64,000 bases of DNA from an uncultured Chlorobiota bacterium (lineage in GTDB: Bacteria; Bacteroidota; Ignavibacteria; UBA10030; UBA6906). Where the stretch lies: the NCBI GenBank assembly GCA_900696645.1, contig CAADGV010000006.1, positions 62,001 through 126,000 on the forward strand, in the 5' to 3' direction. Shown piece by piece: positions 45,255 to 53,773 of this stretch (position 1 is its first letter; the number at the start of each line of letters is the position of its first letter). The position numbers were made by a program, and so were the translations under genes. A model generated the notes under the pieces. That model did no database searches, was not told the DNA's origin, and saw nothing but the letters and a program-made list of their open reading frames with translations.

Positions 45255-46496
45255 TTAACTCAAGAAATGCACAACAACCCCATCCCGCAGCTTCGGCTCG
45301 AACCAGGTTGACTTCGGCGGCATGATCTTGCCCGCATCGGCAATCGTCAGCAACTCTTCGATTGACGTTGGGTAGAGGGCAAACGCAACCGCCATCTCTC
45401 CTGAATTCACTCGCTTTTCCAACTCTTTGATGCCGCGAATACCACCGACAAAGTCAATGCGCTTGTTCGTGCGCGGGTCGTCAATGCCGAGAATGGGGGC
45501 GAGGATGTTCTTCTGCAAGATCGATACGTCAAGCTTTTCAACGGGGTCGGGATTGGTGAGATAGGAGAGATCGGCTTTCAGTGTGTACCAGTGGCCGTTC
45601 AGGTACATGCCGTACTCGCCTTTGACTTTCGGCTGTGCCTGGCCCGACTTCTGTACCGTGAACTTGTGCTGCTTGATCTCTTCAAGAAATGCCTCTTCGC
45701 TACGCGCGTTCAGATCCTTCACGACTCTGTTGTATTCCATTATTCGAAGCTGATTATGCGGAAAGAGAACGGCAAGGAAGAAGTTATACTCTTCGTCTCC
45801 TTTGTGATTCGGATTGGCGTCAGCGATTTCTTTGCCGACCCGCGCCGCTGCTGCCGAGCGATGATGACCATCCGCGACATATAAATAGTTCACGCGTCCG
45901 AAATGCTCAACAAGCTGGCGAATCAGCCGCTCGTCCGAAATCACCAAGAGTTGATGACGTATGCCATCATCAGCAACAAAATTGTACGTCGGATCAACGA
46001 GTCGTACACGATCCACAATCGCGTCAATGCGCGGCTCGGCGTGGTACGTCAGAAATATCGGGCCGGTGTGGGCGTTTGTCACTTTCACATGCCGTGTCCT
46101 GTCGTCTTCCTTGTCCTTGCGCGTCAGCTCATGCTTTTTGATTGTGTCGTTGAGGTACTCTTGCACCGAAGCACAGCCGATAATGCCGTACTGCGTGTGA
46201 TTGCCCATCGTTTGAGCGTAGACATAAAAATAGGGATGCGGATCTTCCTTCAAAATTCCATCACGAATCAGCTTCTGCAAATTCTCCTTCCCTTTTTCAT
46301 ATACAGCCGGGTCGTACAAATCCGTGCCGTGAGGCAGATCAATTTCCGGCTTTCCGACGTGAAGGAACGAAAGGGGCTTGCCTTGCGCTTCAATGCGGGC
46401 CTCTTCTGAACTCAAAACGTCATACGGTTTTGCCGCAACCTGAGCGGCATATTGGGGGAGAGGACGAAATCCCTTAAACGGTCGAACTGTTGCCAT
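45255..46496 (-). CDS. DUF1015 family protein, serine-cluster associated
   Basis: The 413-aa protein opens with TVRPFKGFRPLPQYAAQVAA and has 'KPYDVLSSEEARIEAQG', 'LYDPAVYEKGKENLQKLI', 'YFYVYAQTMGNHTQYGIIG', 'KHELTRKDKEDDRTRHV', 'LYVADGHHRSAAAARVG' and IRGIKELEKRVNSGEMAVAF. These are the standard DUF1015 blocks; the DGHHR motif looks catalytic or ParB-like. The function is unproven. Family members commonly sit beside serA and a class V aminotransferase, as here, so a role in serine or phosphoserine metabolism is likely. A terminator separates it from serA, so it has its own transcription start. Confidence 0.85.
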   Translation of the reverse strand: MATVRPFKGFRPLPQYAAQVAAKPYDVLSSEEARIEAQGKPLSFLHVGKPEIDLPHGTDLYDPAVYEKGKENLQKLIRDGILKEDPHPYFYVYAQTMGNHTQYGIIGCASVQEYLNDTIKKHELTRKDKEDDRTRHVKVTNAHTGPIFLTYHAEPRIDAIVDRVRLVDPTYNFVADDGIRHQLLVISDERLIRQLVEHFGRVNYLYVADGHHRSAAAARVGKEIADANPNHKGDEEYNFFLAVLFPHNQLRIMEYNRVVKDLNARSEEAFLEEIKQHKFTVQKSGQAQPKVKGEYGMYLNGHWYTLKADLSYLTNPDPVEKLDVSILQKNILAPILGIDDPRTNKRIDFVGGIRGIKELEKRVNSGEMAVAFALYPTSIEELLTIADAGKIMPPKSTWFEPKLRDGVVVHFLS

Positions 46497-46533
46497 GGAC
46501 TATCTCACGATTCTTGTTGGGTGAAGAATGAAG

Positions 46534-46579
46534 AAAAAAGTGCACGGAAGAGAAGATCACTCTGGATTTCCGTGCACTT
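46534..46579 (-). terminator. Rho-independent terminator after serA
   Basis: On the minus strand a perfect 12-bp stem (AAGTGCACGGAA 46538-46549 against 46568-46579) is followed by six T (46539-46534). It lies between serA and the DUF1015 gene. Confidence 0.85.
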
Positions 46580-46615
46580 TGAGATTACGACTTTGGACTG
46601 AGAGAAGCAACTACG

Positions 46616-47551
46616 CTACACGAGAACTTCCCCTTTCTTGAACTCGCCGAGCGCCGCAACTACCTTCTCGGCAATCTCAACGCCTACCCGATCCTGCGCC
46701 TCCTTCGTCGAACCGCCGATGTGGGGCGTAACCGAGACGCGGGGATGGTTGATGAGTTCGAACTCCTCCTGCGTCGGAGGCTCATGCTCGAACACGTCGA
46801 GAGCTGCGTACTGGACTTTGTGGCTGTTGAGCGCTTCGAGCAAATCCCGCTCGTTCACGACGCCACCACGAGCGCAGTTGATGAGGATGACGCCATTCTT
46901 CATCTTCTCGAAATCATTCTTCGAGATGAGCGGGCCGCCGGCTTTGTCGAACGGCACATGCAGCGTGATGTAGTCGGAGATACGCAGAAGTTCTTCCTTC
47001 GATACCATCTTCACGCCTTTAATGTCCGTGTCCTTGATGTACATGTCATAGGCTACGACGTTCATCATCAAGCCCAAAGCGCGCTTGGCGACTTCCGTCC
47101 CAATGTTGCCGAAGCCGATAATGCCGAGCGTTTTGCCTGTTACCTCGATACCTTTGCTGAATTCCTTCTTGGGCCATTCCCGGTGGCGCATGGCAATGTT
47201 GCTCATCGGCACGAACCGCCCGATAGCAAGCAGATGCGCAATCGTCAGCTCCGCAACCGAAATGGATGACGCTTTCGGCGTGTTGAGGACTTTGATCTGC
47301 TTCATCTTGGCGTATTCAACGTCAATGTTGTCAACGCCAACGCCGCCGCGGGCAATGACTTTCAGGTTTTTACCGGCATCAATCACCGCCTTTGTTACTT
47401 TTGTCGCCGAGCGGACGATGATGGCATCGTATTCGGGGATAGTTGCTAACAATTCGTCCGGAGTGAGGGTTTTCTGCGTGAGTTCAAAACCGGCTTTCAG
47501 CAGAATATCGGCACCGGATTTTTCGATTCCGTCTGTGATAAGGATTTTCAT
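46616..47551 (-). CDS. serA: D-3-phosphoglycerate dehydrogenase, short form
   Basis: The 311-aa NAD-dependent 2-hydroxyacid dehydrogenase oxidises 3-phosphoglycerate, the first step to serine. Motifs: ARGGVGVDNIDVEYAK, Rossmann 'TLGIIGFGNIGTEVAKRAL', HVPFDKAGGPLI, NCARGGVVNERDLLEAL, catalytic Glu in DVFEHEPP and His in TPHIGGSTKEAQ. It lacks the C-terminal ACT regulatory domain, so serine feedback through that domain is not expected. ATG 47551 begins the match. It lies downstream of the class V aminotransferase, likely the next enzyme. Confidence 0.88.
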   Translation of the reverse strand: MKILITDGIEKSGADILLKAGFELTQKTLTPDELLATIPEYDAIIVRSATKVTKAVIDAGKNLKVIARGGVGVDNIDVEYAKMKQIKVLNTPKASSISVAELTIAHLLAIGRFVPMSNIAMRHREWPKKEFSKGIEVTGKTLGIIGFGNIGTEVAKRALGLMMNVVAYDMYIKDTDIKGVKMVSKEELLRISDYITLHVPFDKAGGPLISKNDFEKMKNGVILINCARGGVVNERDLLEALNSHKVQYAALDVFEHEPPTQEEFELINHPRVSVTPHIGGSTKEAQDRVGVEIAEKVVAALGEFKKGEVLV

Positions 47552-47570
47552 GGTCGTCCCTTTCATATTG

Positions 47571-47596
47571 TAGAACGGAACTCCTGTTCCGCTCTA
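47571..47596. repeat. Small palindromic repeat between aminotransferase and serA
   Basis: TAGAACGGAAC, loop TCCT, then GTTCCGCTCTA: an 11-bp stem with one G-U type mismatch. It contains the stop codon of the aminotransferase gene, echoing the 38-bp repeat that carries the DUF5131 stop. Confidence 0.5.
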
Positions 47597-48664
47597 GAGT
47601 TTAAGAATGCTTTCGATAGCTGCTGTTACTTCCTTCACGTCTTTGAGTGTCAGCTCGCCCATATGCGCAATGCGGAATGTCTTCTCCTTCAAATCGCCGT
47701 AGCCGTTGGAAATCTGCAGCCCGACTTTTGCAAGTTCGCTGTTCAGGTTGGCAACGTTGATGTTCCGCGTGTTCGTGATCGTGGTAAGAGTCTGCGACGC
47801 ATATTTCTCAACAGGGAAGAGGGCAAAATGTTTCTTCGCCCAGGCGCGGGTGAACTCGGCCATTTCCTTATGGCGGGCAAAGCGGTTGTCGAGACCTTCT
47901 GCGAGAATGCGATCCAACTGGAAATTCAGCGCAAACATATGCGGTAACGACGGCGTTGCGTGATACTGGTGATCCTTCGTCTCGATGTATTTGTAGATTT
48001 CGAGAAGATCGAGATACCAGCCGCGATGCTTCACTTGCTTGCCGTGTTCGAGCGCCTTCCGGGAGATCGAGCAGATTGCCATACCGGGGGGCAACGCCAG
48101 CGCTTTTTGCGTTGAGGTAATGCAGACATCGATGCCCAACTTGTCCACTTCCACCTTTGCGCCGCTCAATGCGCTGACGGAATCAACAAGCCACATCACG
48201 TCGGGATATTTCTTGCGGACTTCGGCGATCTCCGCAAGCGGATTCATGATGCCGGTGCTTGTCTCGTTGTGCGTGATCGTGAAGACGTCGTACTTGCCGG
48301 TGGAGAGATATTGGTCGACGATTTCAGGCGTTGTCGGCTCGCCCCATTTTGCTTCATGTTTGTCGGCGGGGATGTTGTTCACTTCCGCCATTTTGTACCA
48401 ACGGTTGCCGAATGCCCCGACGGAGAACACAACGGCGCGCTTGGCCGTCAGCGAGCGGATGGAGCCTTCCATCAATCCCGAACCGGAGCTTGTTGAGAGG
48501 AGGATGGGATTTTCCGTGTACATCACTTTCTGCAGCTTCTCTGAAATTTCCTTCTGCATCTTCGATGCATCTTTGCTGCGATGCCCGATCATCGGAGTTG
48601 CGAGTTTGGCCAACACCTCAGGCGCAACTTCGGTGGGGCCGGGGATGAAGAGTTTCTTGTGCAT
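47594..48664 (-). CDS. Class V PLP aminotransferase (alanine-glyoxylate / phosphoserine type)
   Basis: The 356-aa protein opens KKLFIPGPTEVAPEVLAKLA and has 'STSSGSGLMEGSIRSL', 'THNETSTGIMNPLAEIAE', LVDSVSALSGAKVEVD and the PLP-lysine site TSTQKALALPPGMA. Relatives are annotated alanine--glyoxylate or serine--pyruvate aminotransferase. Next to serA and DUF1015, the likely job is phosphohydroxypyruvate to phosphoserine. ATG 48664 begins the family match. The stop lies inside a palindromic repeat shared with the serA leader. Confidence 0.83.
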   Translation of the reverse strand: MHKKLFIPGPTEVAPEVLAKLATPMIGHRSKDASKMQKEISEKLQKVMYTENPILLSTSSGSGLMEGSIRSLTAKRAVVFSVGAFGNRWYKMAEVNNIPADKHEAKWGEPTTPEIVDQYLSTGKYDVFTITHNETSTGIMNPLAEIAEVRKKYPDVMWLVDSVSALSGAKVEVDKLGIDVCITSTQKALALPPGMAICSISRKALEHGKQVKHRGWYLDLLEIYKYIETKDHQYHATPSLPHMFALNFQLDRILAEGLDNRFARHKEMAEFTRAWAKKHFALFPVEKYASQTLTTITNTRNINVANLNSELAKVGLQISNGYGDLKEKTFRIAHMGELTLKDVKEVTAAIESILKL

Positions 48665-48764
48665 GATTGCCTCGGTAGTTATCGTGTAGGTGAACGCGTA
48701 GTAATACTCTTCTAAAGAAGGCAACCGTTGTGCCACGCCGGATTGTGAGAACTGTTTGAATTTC

Positions 48765-48776
48765 ACGTTTAAACGT
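48765..48776. promoter_or_regulatory. Perfect 12-bp palindrome in a divergent promoter region
   Basis: ACGTTTAAACGT lies in the 183-base gap between the aminotransferase and the divergent gene at 48.85 kb. A regulator operator is possible. Confidence 0.25.
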
Positions 48777-48847
48777 CGGGTTGATGTTGCCCTTTCCTAC
48801 AAATCGGAGGAGAGAGACACGGGTTTTTCAAAAGTGGGAATGAGCGA

Positions 48848-49966
48848 GTGATGAATGTTTCTACACCTCTGTTTTGGCGAACTTACTGCTTCGGCGTATT
48901 GATATTCTTGATGGGTTTTTGTTATTTGGCTTCAGTTATGCGCCTAACTCCAACCCTGACCTTCCTGCTCCGCCAGAATCTGCTTGCTGTTCTTGATGGT
49001 ACGTTCACATCAAAACAGCTCAGCGCTATTGTCAATCTGAGCGTTGCCTTGGCTCTCGAACTGCTCACCCGGAAATCCGGCGGCAGAAGACTTTCTTCGT
49101 TGCTGGGACTCAATGAGAAAGATCTCGCCTACGACTCCATCGCCGACCTGTTCCAGCGCAATGAAGAAGGACGTTTTGTCCAGCTTGATGCCTATTTCAG
49201 CAGTTTCGACCTTGATAGCGTTTCTGATGAAGAACTGCTTGTGGCGCTTCGCAGACTTGTCTATGCGCGTGTGAACCAAGCGTTGTTCAGGATGTATCAG
49301 GACATCGACCCCGCTTTTTACAGGATACTCCGCAACGTCAAGCTTGCGGTGGAACGGATGAATCAGTTCGAGCAAATGGATCGTTTCGGGGAATCGTCCA
49401 TTGCACCGGCACTCTGTGAAACCAATGAACACCTGCCAACCCTTGACCCCAACGAAGTACAGTACCACCTGATCTCAGCATCAGTTGGCACGGAGAACAT
49501 ACCGCAAATGCTCGGCAAGCTTTCAGTCTTTTTGAGACAACAGGATTGTCACTCGCGCATCTTGCCGGTGATTACGGTGGCAAAGATTCTCCAGTCGGTG
49601 TATGCAGTCAAGAACCAGCCGTTGCTGCTCCCTCCGACAGTCGAACATGAATTGCCGGACTCCGACACCGGAGAGATCGTCAGGAATGTCTGTAACGACG
49701 TGAAAACGGAATCGGCAAAGAAGTACCTCGCCAGGAAGAAAGTCAGCGAAGAGGCCTTCGATGCATACTTCGATGTGATCGAGTCGAGCATCATGGCTCG
49801 GATTGTAGAACAGAACGGGAGTGCAATATCATACTATGAACTGCTGAAAGCACAACTTCCCGACCTGACTCCGGAGGAATACAGAAAACATCACCGCGCA
49901 AAACTGGAGTACCTTGGCGCACTTGCGTACAAACGGGCAATCGGAAAGCTAAAGGAGAATATGTGA
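48848..49966 (+). CDS. Uncharacterised protein upstream of an anti-sigma-like gene
   Basis: The 372-aa, mostly helical protein begins GTG-ATG at 48848. ATG 48941 (MRLTPTLTFLLRQNLLAVLD) is an alternative that would drop a hydrophobic stretch (FGVLIFLMGFCYLASV). Characteristic segments are 'LGLNEKDLAYDSIADLFQRN', 'LVALRRLVYARVNQALFRMY', DIDPAFYRILRNVKLAVERM and a C-terminal 'EYRKHHRAKLEYLGALAYKR'. I do not recognise the family. The gene order, with a zinc-finger anti-sigma-like protein 63 bases later, raises the idea of a divergent sigma-like regulator, and the segment around residues 125-170 has the helical look of sigma region 2. That is inference only. Confidence 0.65.
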   Translation: MMNVSTPLFWRTYCFGVLIFLMGFCYLASVMRLTPTLTFLLRQNLLAVLDGTFTSKQLSAIVNLSVALALELLTRKSGGRRLSSLLGLNEKDLAYDSIADLFQRNEEGRFVQLDAYFSSFDLDSVSDEELLVALRRLVYARVNQALFRMYQDIDPAFYRILRNVKLAVERMNQFEQMDRFGESSIAPALCETNEHLPTLDPNEVQYHLISASVGTENIPQMLGKLSVFLRQQDCHSRILPVITVAKILQSVYAVKNQPLLLPPTVEHELPDSDTGEIVRNVCNDVKTESAKKYLARKKVSEEAFDAYFDVIESSIMARIVEQNGSAISYYELLKAQLPDLTPEEYRKHHRAKLEYLGALAYKRAIGKLKENM

Positions 49967-50029
49967 TTCCGTCACAATCGCCTCGTGGTTCTGTTCGGCA
50001 GACGTGAAGAATGTCACTCATAGAGATAT

Positions 50030-51451
50030 ATGAAGCACGTTGAACAACATATCCTTGAACTGTACGTCCTGAACACAGCCGCTGTCGAACCGCGGAAAGT
50101 TGAGATTGAAGCGCATCTTGCAGAGTGTGCAGGATGTCGTGCGCTGGTCGAGCAGATGACAGAGTCGTACGGCAATGTCGAGGAGACCTTCAACGAACTT
50201 GAAGCGGGTGCGGAAACAACCGGACGCAACCTTGTCCCCCGCCGTTTCCAATCGATTGCGCCGAAAACGCCGGATACAATGGCATCTGCTTCGTATCGGC
50301 CGGTCACTGCCTTGCAGCGATTTCAGTATTTTGTGCGGCGGCATCCGGTAATGGTGGGAGGAGGGACATTTTTGGCATTGGCTGGCTTTGCATTAATTGC
50401 CAATATCATGCTCAAGCCGAACGTCACCAAAGATCTGAACCCCGAGTTCTACAGATACAATCCGGCCTCAAACACAGCCGAGATTCTCAACAAGAACCAC
50501 GAAATTTTGTGGCAGATTCCAACCAGGAATGTGGTCGGCATCCAACGTTCAGAACATGATTTTGGTACGCCGGCAATAGTCATTGCGGATTCGAGCAGTA
50601 ATAGTAAGATCACAACGACAATCTGGCATCCGGGAGACGGGCCGGAAGCGGGTTCACCCTATGTTCGTGTATATGATTTCAAAGGCAGCGTGCTGAAGAA
50701 AGCCGAATTCGATGAATCGGTAGAGTACCTGGGGCGGGTGTATTCGGACAATTGGCGCACAGACAAGGTCGTAGCGATTGACAAGGGAGAGAAGGAGTTT
50801 TTCGTTTGTTGGGGAAACGGACGATCTCCCAATGTCATTTCCCGTTATGATGCACACGGCACTGAACTCGGGCAGTATTGGCACTTTGGGAACATTACGG
50901 GAATGTTCCCGGTCGATGTAGATAATGACGGACGCAAAGAACTGGTGATTACAGGCAGCAACGACGTGCTTGATTCAGTGGGCGGACAGTTTCCGGCAAT
51001 CGCCGTTCTTGACCCGGAACGTATGATCGGAAAGAAGAAATCCGCCTGCTCGTCCGGATTTGCGTTACCGGCTTCGGATGCTGAGATTTTTTATGTTCGT
51101 CTCCCGCTTTCTCCACTGTCTGCTGCATTGACGAAATATGAGAGAGTTAATCGCCTTCAATGGGCGGGAGATAACCGTCTAGCATTTCTGGTAACAAACA
51201 CATCACAAGAGATGGATCCTGACGTTGCAAACTATGAGTATATATTCCAAAGCAATTTCAGTATTGCCGAAGTCAAATCAACCGATGTGACCGACCTCTT
51301 GTACGCCCAGAAGGTCCGTGAAGGTCTGGTAAAAGGGTCTTTGGATGCTGCATATCTGCAAGCTCTGAAAACCGCAGTTCGCTATTGGGATGGCGAGAAG
51401 TGGGTGAAGGTGGCGGTGAAGATTACGAATAGAGAGGTAGTGCAAAAATAG
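50030..51451 (+). CDS. Membrane protein with anti-sigma-type zinc finger and external propeller-like domain
   Basis: The 473-aa protein has an N-terminal cytosolic zinc finger (HLAECAGC, H-x3-C-x2-C, preceded by HILELYVLNTAAVEPRKVEI), a linker, one membrane helix near residues 105-125 (VGGGTFLALAGFALIANIML) and a large external part with an FG-GAP-like calcium loop (DVDNDGRKELVITGSND) and a closing helix. The layout is that of a membrane anti-sigma factor whose sensor faces outward. It is probably the partner of the preceding gene. A terminator follows 28 bases after the stop. Confidence 0.72.
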   Translation: MKHVEQHILELYVLNTAAVEPRKVEIEAHLAECAGCRALVEQMTESYGNVEETFNELEAGAETTGRNLVPRRFQSIAPKTPDTMASASYRPVTALQRFQYFVRRHPVMVGGGTFLALAGFALIANIMLKPNVTKDLNPEFYRYNPASNTAEILNKNHEILWQIPTRNVVGIQRSEHDFGTPAIVIADSSSNSKITTTIWHPGDGPEAGSPYVRVYDFKGSVLKKAEFDESVEYLGRVYSDNWRTDKVVAIDKGEKEFFVCWGNGRSPNVISRYDAHGTELGQYWHFGNITGMFPVDVDNDGRKELVITGSNDVLDSVGGQFPAIAVLDPERMIGKKKSACSSGFALPASDAEIFYVRLPLSPLSAALTKYERVNRLQWAGDNRLAFLVTNTSQEMDPDVANYEYIFQSNFSIAEVKSTDVTDLLYAQKVREGLVKGSLDAAYLQALKTAVRYWDGEKWVKVAVKITNREVVQK

Positions 51452-51479
51452 CAGCCAATTGAGAGGCTGATACGGGATT

Positions 51480-51519
51480 ATCCCGCCTCACGCACAAGTG
51501 TGGGGCGGGATTTTTTTTT
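51480..51519 (+). terminator. Rho-independent terminator
   Basis: ATCCCGCC (51480-51487) pairs with GGCGGGAT (51504-51511), with further inner pairing, followed by eight T. It ends the anti-sigma-like transcript. Confidence 0.9.
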
Positions 51520-51640
51520 CGGCACTCAAACTTACCTGCCACACTATAATCAACACAGTGCGACCGGAATGGATGCCGAAAACACCAAGGCGATGTGACT
51601 TAATCGCCTAATCTTATAACTCATTCAAAAGGGGCTCACA

Positions 51641-52903
51641 ATGAGAATCTATAGTTTCTTCGTAACGACTGTTCTGTTCGTCCTCTACTCTCTGAATGTC
51701 CAACATACCTTTGCCCAAAATGAGTTCTGGCGGTGGGGAGGGTTAGGTCCAGGTCACATAACACCGGCAACCAATAATCGCGTGTTCGTGAGTCAATACA
51801 TGAATGGATTGGTAGTCACGACTGATCTTGGGAATAGTTGGAAGAACTTGGGTTTAGCAAACCTTGACCTTCGCCAGGTTTGTGTAAGTCCCACCAATGG
51901 CTACATTTTTGTCGCCACCTCGGGTGACAGCGGAGGAGTGTTTCGCTCGACAGATAATGGCAATTCCTGGGTGAGAGTTGTGACTGGAATGGGATCGACT
52001 TACACGCCGACGCGGGCAATAGCAGTTAATTCCTCTGGGCAACTGTTTGCGGGTACTTATTTGGACGGAGTTTATAAGTCAGAAAACAATGGGGGTAGCT
52101 GGTCTCCAGTTTTAGCTGCAATTGATGTATTTGATCTGCTGGTTGTTTCAGGAAAGACCTTTGTCGGGTGCGCTCAAGGAATATACTCATCAACAGATAA
52201 TGGCAGCACTTGGATATTGGATAACAGCGGTGTAATTCAGGGTGCCATCACTTCATTTGCAGTGAATCCGAACGGGCACATTTTTGCTGCGACCTACGAT
52301 GTCGGCCATATCTATCGCTCCACAAACAACGGAACAACTTGGACGCGAGCTAACCCGTTGGTTCAGGCGCATGACATTCAGCATATTGTTTTCAATCCGA
52401 ACAATGGAGTTGCCTTCGCTGCAACAGACAGTGGAATTTACAAGAGTACCGATAGCTTCGCGAGTTGGCAGCGGCTTGATGGCGACATACGTCGTATCTA
52501 CGGATCCCCGCAGAAGTTAGGAATGACACCGACAGGTTTTCTTTTTGCTTCATTTGTCAGCGGGGCCCTTTTGAGGAGCGATATCTCGACGCAAGTAAGC
52601 GAAAACCCATCCTTACAGCCGATAACCTTTGGTTTGAGACAGAATTACCCTAACCCCTTCAACCCAGCCACAACAATTGAGTACGAGTTGCCAACGCGCG
52701 GGAATGTCTCTATCAACATCTACAACTCCATCGGGCAACTCGTAAGAACACTCGTCAGCGGCGAAACGAAGGAGCCGGGTGCGTATTCCGTCACCTGGGA
52801 TGGGAGCGATAACAGGGGAAGTCGAGTTTCTTCTGGTGCTTACTTCTACACATTGCGATCGGGCGAGTATGTTTCAACGAAAAAGTCAATTCTGCTCAAG
52901 TAG
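51641..52903 (+). CDS. Secreted BNR/sortilin-type propeller protein with T9SS type A sorting domain
   Basis: The 420-aa protein has a signal peptide (residues 1-25, ending TFAQ). Asp-box repeats fill residues about 30-310 (TTDLGNSWKNLG, 'STDNGNSWVRVV', SENNGGSWSPV, 'STDNGSTWILD', STNNGTTWTRA), making a propeller of the BNR/photosystem-stability type. The C-terminal 85 residues are a canonical type A sorting domain: NYPNPFNPATTIEYELP, 'VSINIYNSIGQLVRTLV', GAYSVTWDGSDNRGSRVSSG, and a final KSILLK. It should pass through SprA and be processed by PorU. It is a single-gene unit with terminators on both sides. The ligand is unknown. Confidence 0.9.
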   Translation: MRIYSFFVTTVLFVLYSLNVQHTFAQNEFWRWGGLGPGHITPATNNRVFVSQYMNGLVVTTDLGNSWKNLGLANLDLRQVCVSPTNGYIFVATSGDSGGVFRSTDNGNSWVRVVTGMGSTYTPTRAIAVNSSGQLFAGTYLDGVYKSENNGGSWSPVLAAIDVFDLLVVSGKTFVGCAQGIYSSTDNGSTWILDNSGVIQGAITSFAVNPNGHIFAATYDVGHIYRSTNNGTTWTRANPLVQAHDIQHIVFNPNNGVAFAATDSGIYKSTDSFASWQRLDGDIRRIYGSPQKLGMTPTGFLFASFVSGALLRSDISTQVSENPSLQPITFGLRQNYPNPFNPATTIEYELPTRGNVSINIYNSIGQLVRTLVSGETKEPGAYSVTWDGSDNRGSRVSSGAYFYTLRSGEYVSTKKSILLK

Positions 52904-52928
52904 CCCTGAACCTGTCCGGCAGAATCCA

Positions 52929-52962
52929 GAGCCCGCCTCTCACTAATGAGGCGGGCTCTTTT
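52929..52962 (+). terminator. Rho-independent terminator
   Basis: A perfect 11-bp stem, GAGCCCGCCTC against GAGGCGGGCTC, 8-base loop, then TTTT. It ends the propeller gene 26 bases after its stop. Confidence 0.9.
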
Positions 52963-53081
52963 GTGCTTGGGTCGGCTGGAGAACCATGAAGCGTCGAAGC
53001 GGCCTGCTTCAGGAAATCGGCAGGGGTGTTGCGATAGTTGTTGAGAACGTCTATCTTACCTGCAACAAGAAAGGTGTGCCC

Positions 53082-53321
53082 ATGAAGAAGGCTCAAGAAT
53101 TTGACATAGATTACTATCAGGACGAAGATGGGTGGTTCACGGCAGTAGTGCCCGCAATTCGAGGGTGCGTTGCCTCAGGCAAAACACTGAAGGAAGCCCA
53201 TCGCAATGCTATTGATGCTATCGAGAGTTGCTTGGAGGCGAGAGAGAAGGTGGCCGCGAAGAACCTTCGCAAGTCGCGCTATGGCGGCGTGAACCTGTAC
53301 CGGCGCGTGTCGAATGCCTAA
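53082..53321 (+). CDS. hicB: HicB-like antitoxin
   Basis: The 79-aa HicB-type protein has the partial RNase H-like fold typical of the family: FDIDYYQDEDGWFTAVVPAI, 'GCVASGKTLKEAHRNAIDAI' and ESCLEAREK. It lacks a C-terminal DNA-binding domain. AAAGGTG precedes the ATG; the longer upstream frame is not supported. It overlaps the broken hicA by 8 bases. Order is hicB-hicA. With the toxin gone or damaged, the antitoxin may be a relic. Confidence 0.8.
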   Translation: MKKAQEFDIDYYQDEDGWFTAVVPAIRGCVASGKTLKEAHRNAIDAIESCLEAREKVAAKNLRKSRYGGVNLYRRVSNA

Positions 53322-53533
53322 ACTCGCTCGCATATCGTATCGCGAGCTTGCATCAAAACTGCGACGCGCAGGATACATCGAAGTCCGCGCAAAACGACAT
53401 CCAGTCTATTACCTCGAAGAGAAGAACATTCACCATACCCGTGCCACGACATCCAGGTGATGTCCCCATCGGGACGTTGCGCGCTATAGTCCGGGAAATG
53501 GGAATCACTGTGGATGAATTCAATGAACTGTGA
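53314..53533 (+). pseudogene. hicA: HicA-like toxin gene with a frameshift
   Basis: From ATG 53314 the frame reads MPKLARISYRELASKLRRAG, 'YIEVRAKRHPVYYLEEK', then goes out of phase. The next frame gives RRTFTIPVPRHPGDVPIGTL and 'RAIVREMGITVDEFNEL', stopping at 53533. Joined, they form a full HicA mRNA interferase of about 72 aa. The shift is one base (or minus two) within 53413-53430, in a GAAGAGAAGAA stretch. The normal 'G-S-H' catalytic loop appears here as KRHPVYY, which keeps the His. Decay or read error are both possible. Confidence 0.72.
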
Positions 53534-53645
53534 ATCCGACAAGGTTCGCGTCCCATATCAAGAATCGGGTCTTATTGCCTCTGCTGTCACGGTTTCCTGA
53601 ACCAACTCAGCACCGCGACAGCAACGCGGCTGATGGAAAAGATTT

Positions 53646-53684
53646 GTCGTCACGGTGCCATAACAATCAAGGAACCGTGACGAC
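53646..53684. repeat. Inverted repeat of GTCACGGT units before the B12 riboswitch
   Basis: GTCGTCACGGT (53646-53656) and ACCGTGACGAC (53674-53684) form a perfect 11-bp dyad with a 17-base loop. A third unit, GTCACGGTTTCCTG, lies at 53586-53599. It could be a regulator site or a terminator-like hairpin after the hic remnant. Confidence 0.45.
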
Positions 53685-53712
53685 CGGGTCGGGCAGGATT
53701 TCTTTCCATCTC

Positions 53713-53741
53713 TTGACTTCCGCGCTTCAACCCCCTATATT
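53713..53741 (+). promoter_or_regulatory. Sigma-70-type promoter of the btuB operon
   Basis: TTGACT (53713-53718), 17 bases, TATATT (53736-53741). It starts transcription near 53748, just ahead of the riboswitch. Confidence 0.65.
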
Positions 53742-53773
53742 GTCTTCCACAAGTTCGCTCTTTCTCAAAACAG

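Noticed and set aside
52929-53081. Extended hicB start at 52986
   Set aside because: The extra 32 codons begin just after the terminator and lack family similarity; ATG 53082 follows AAAGGTG.
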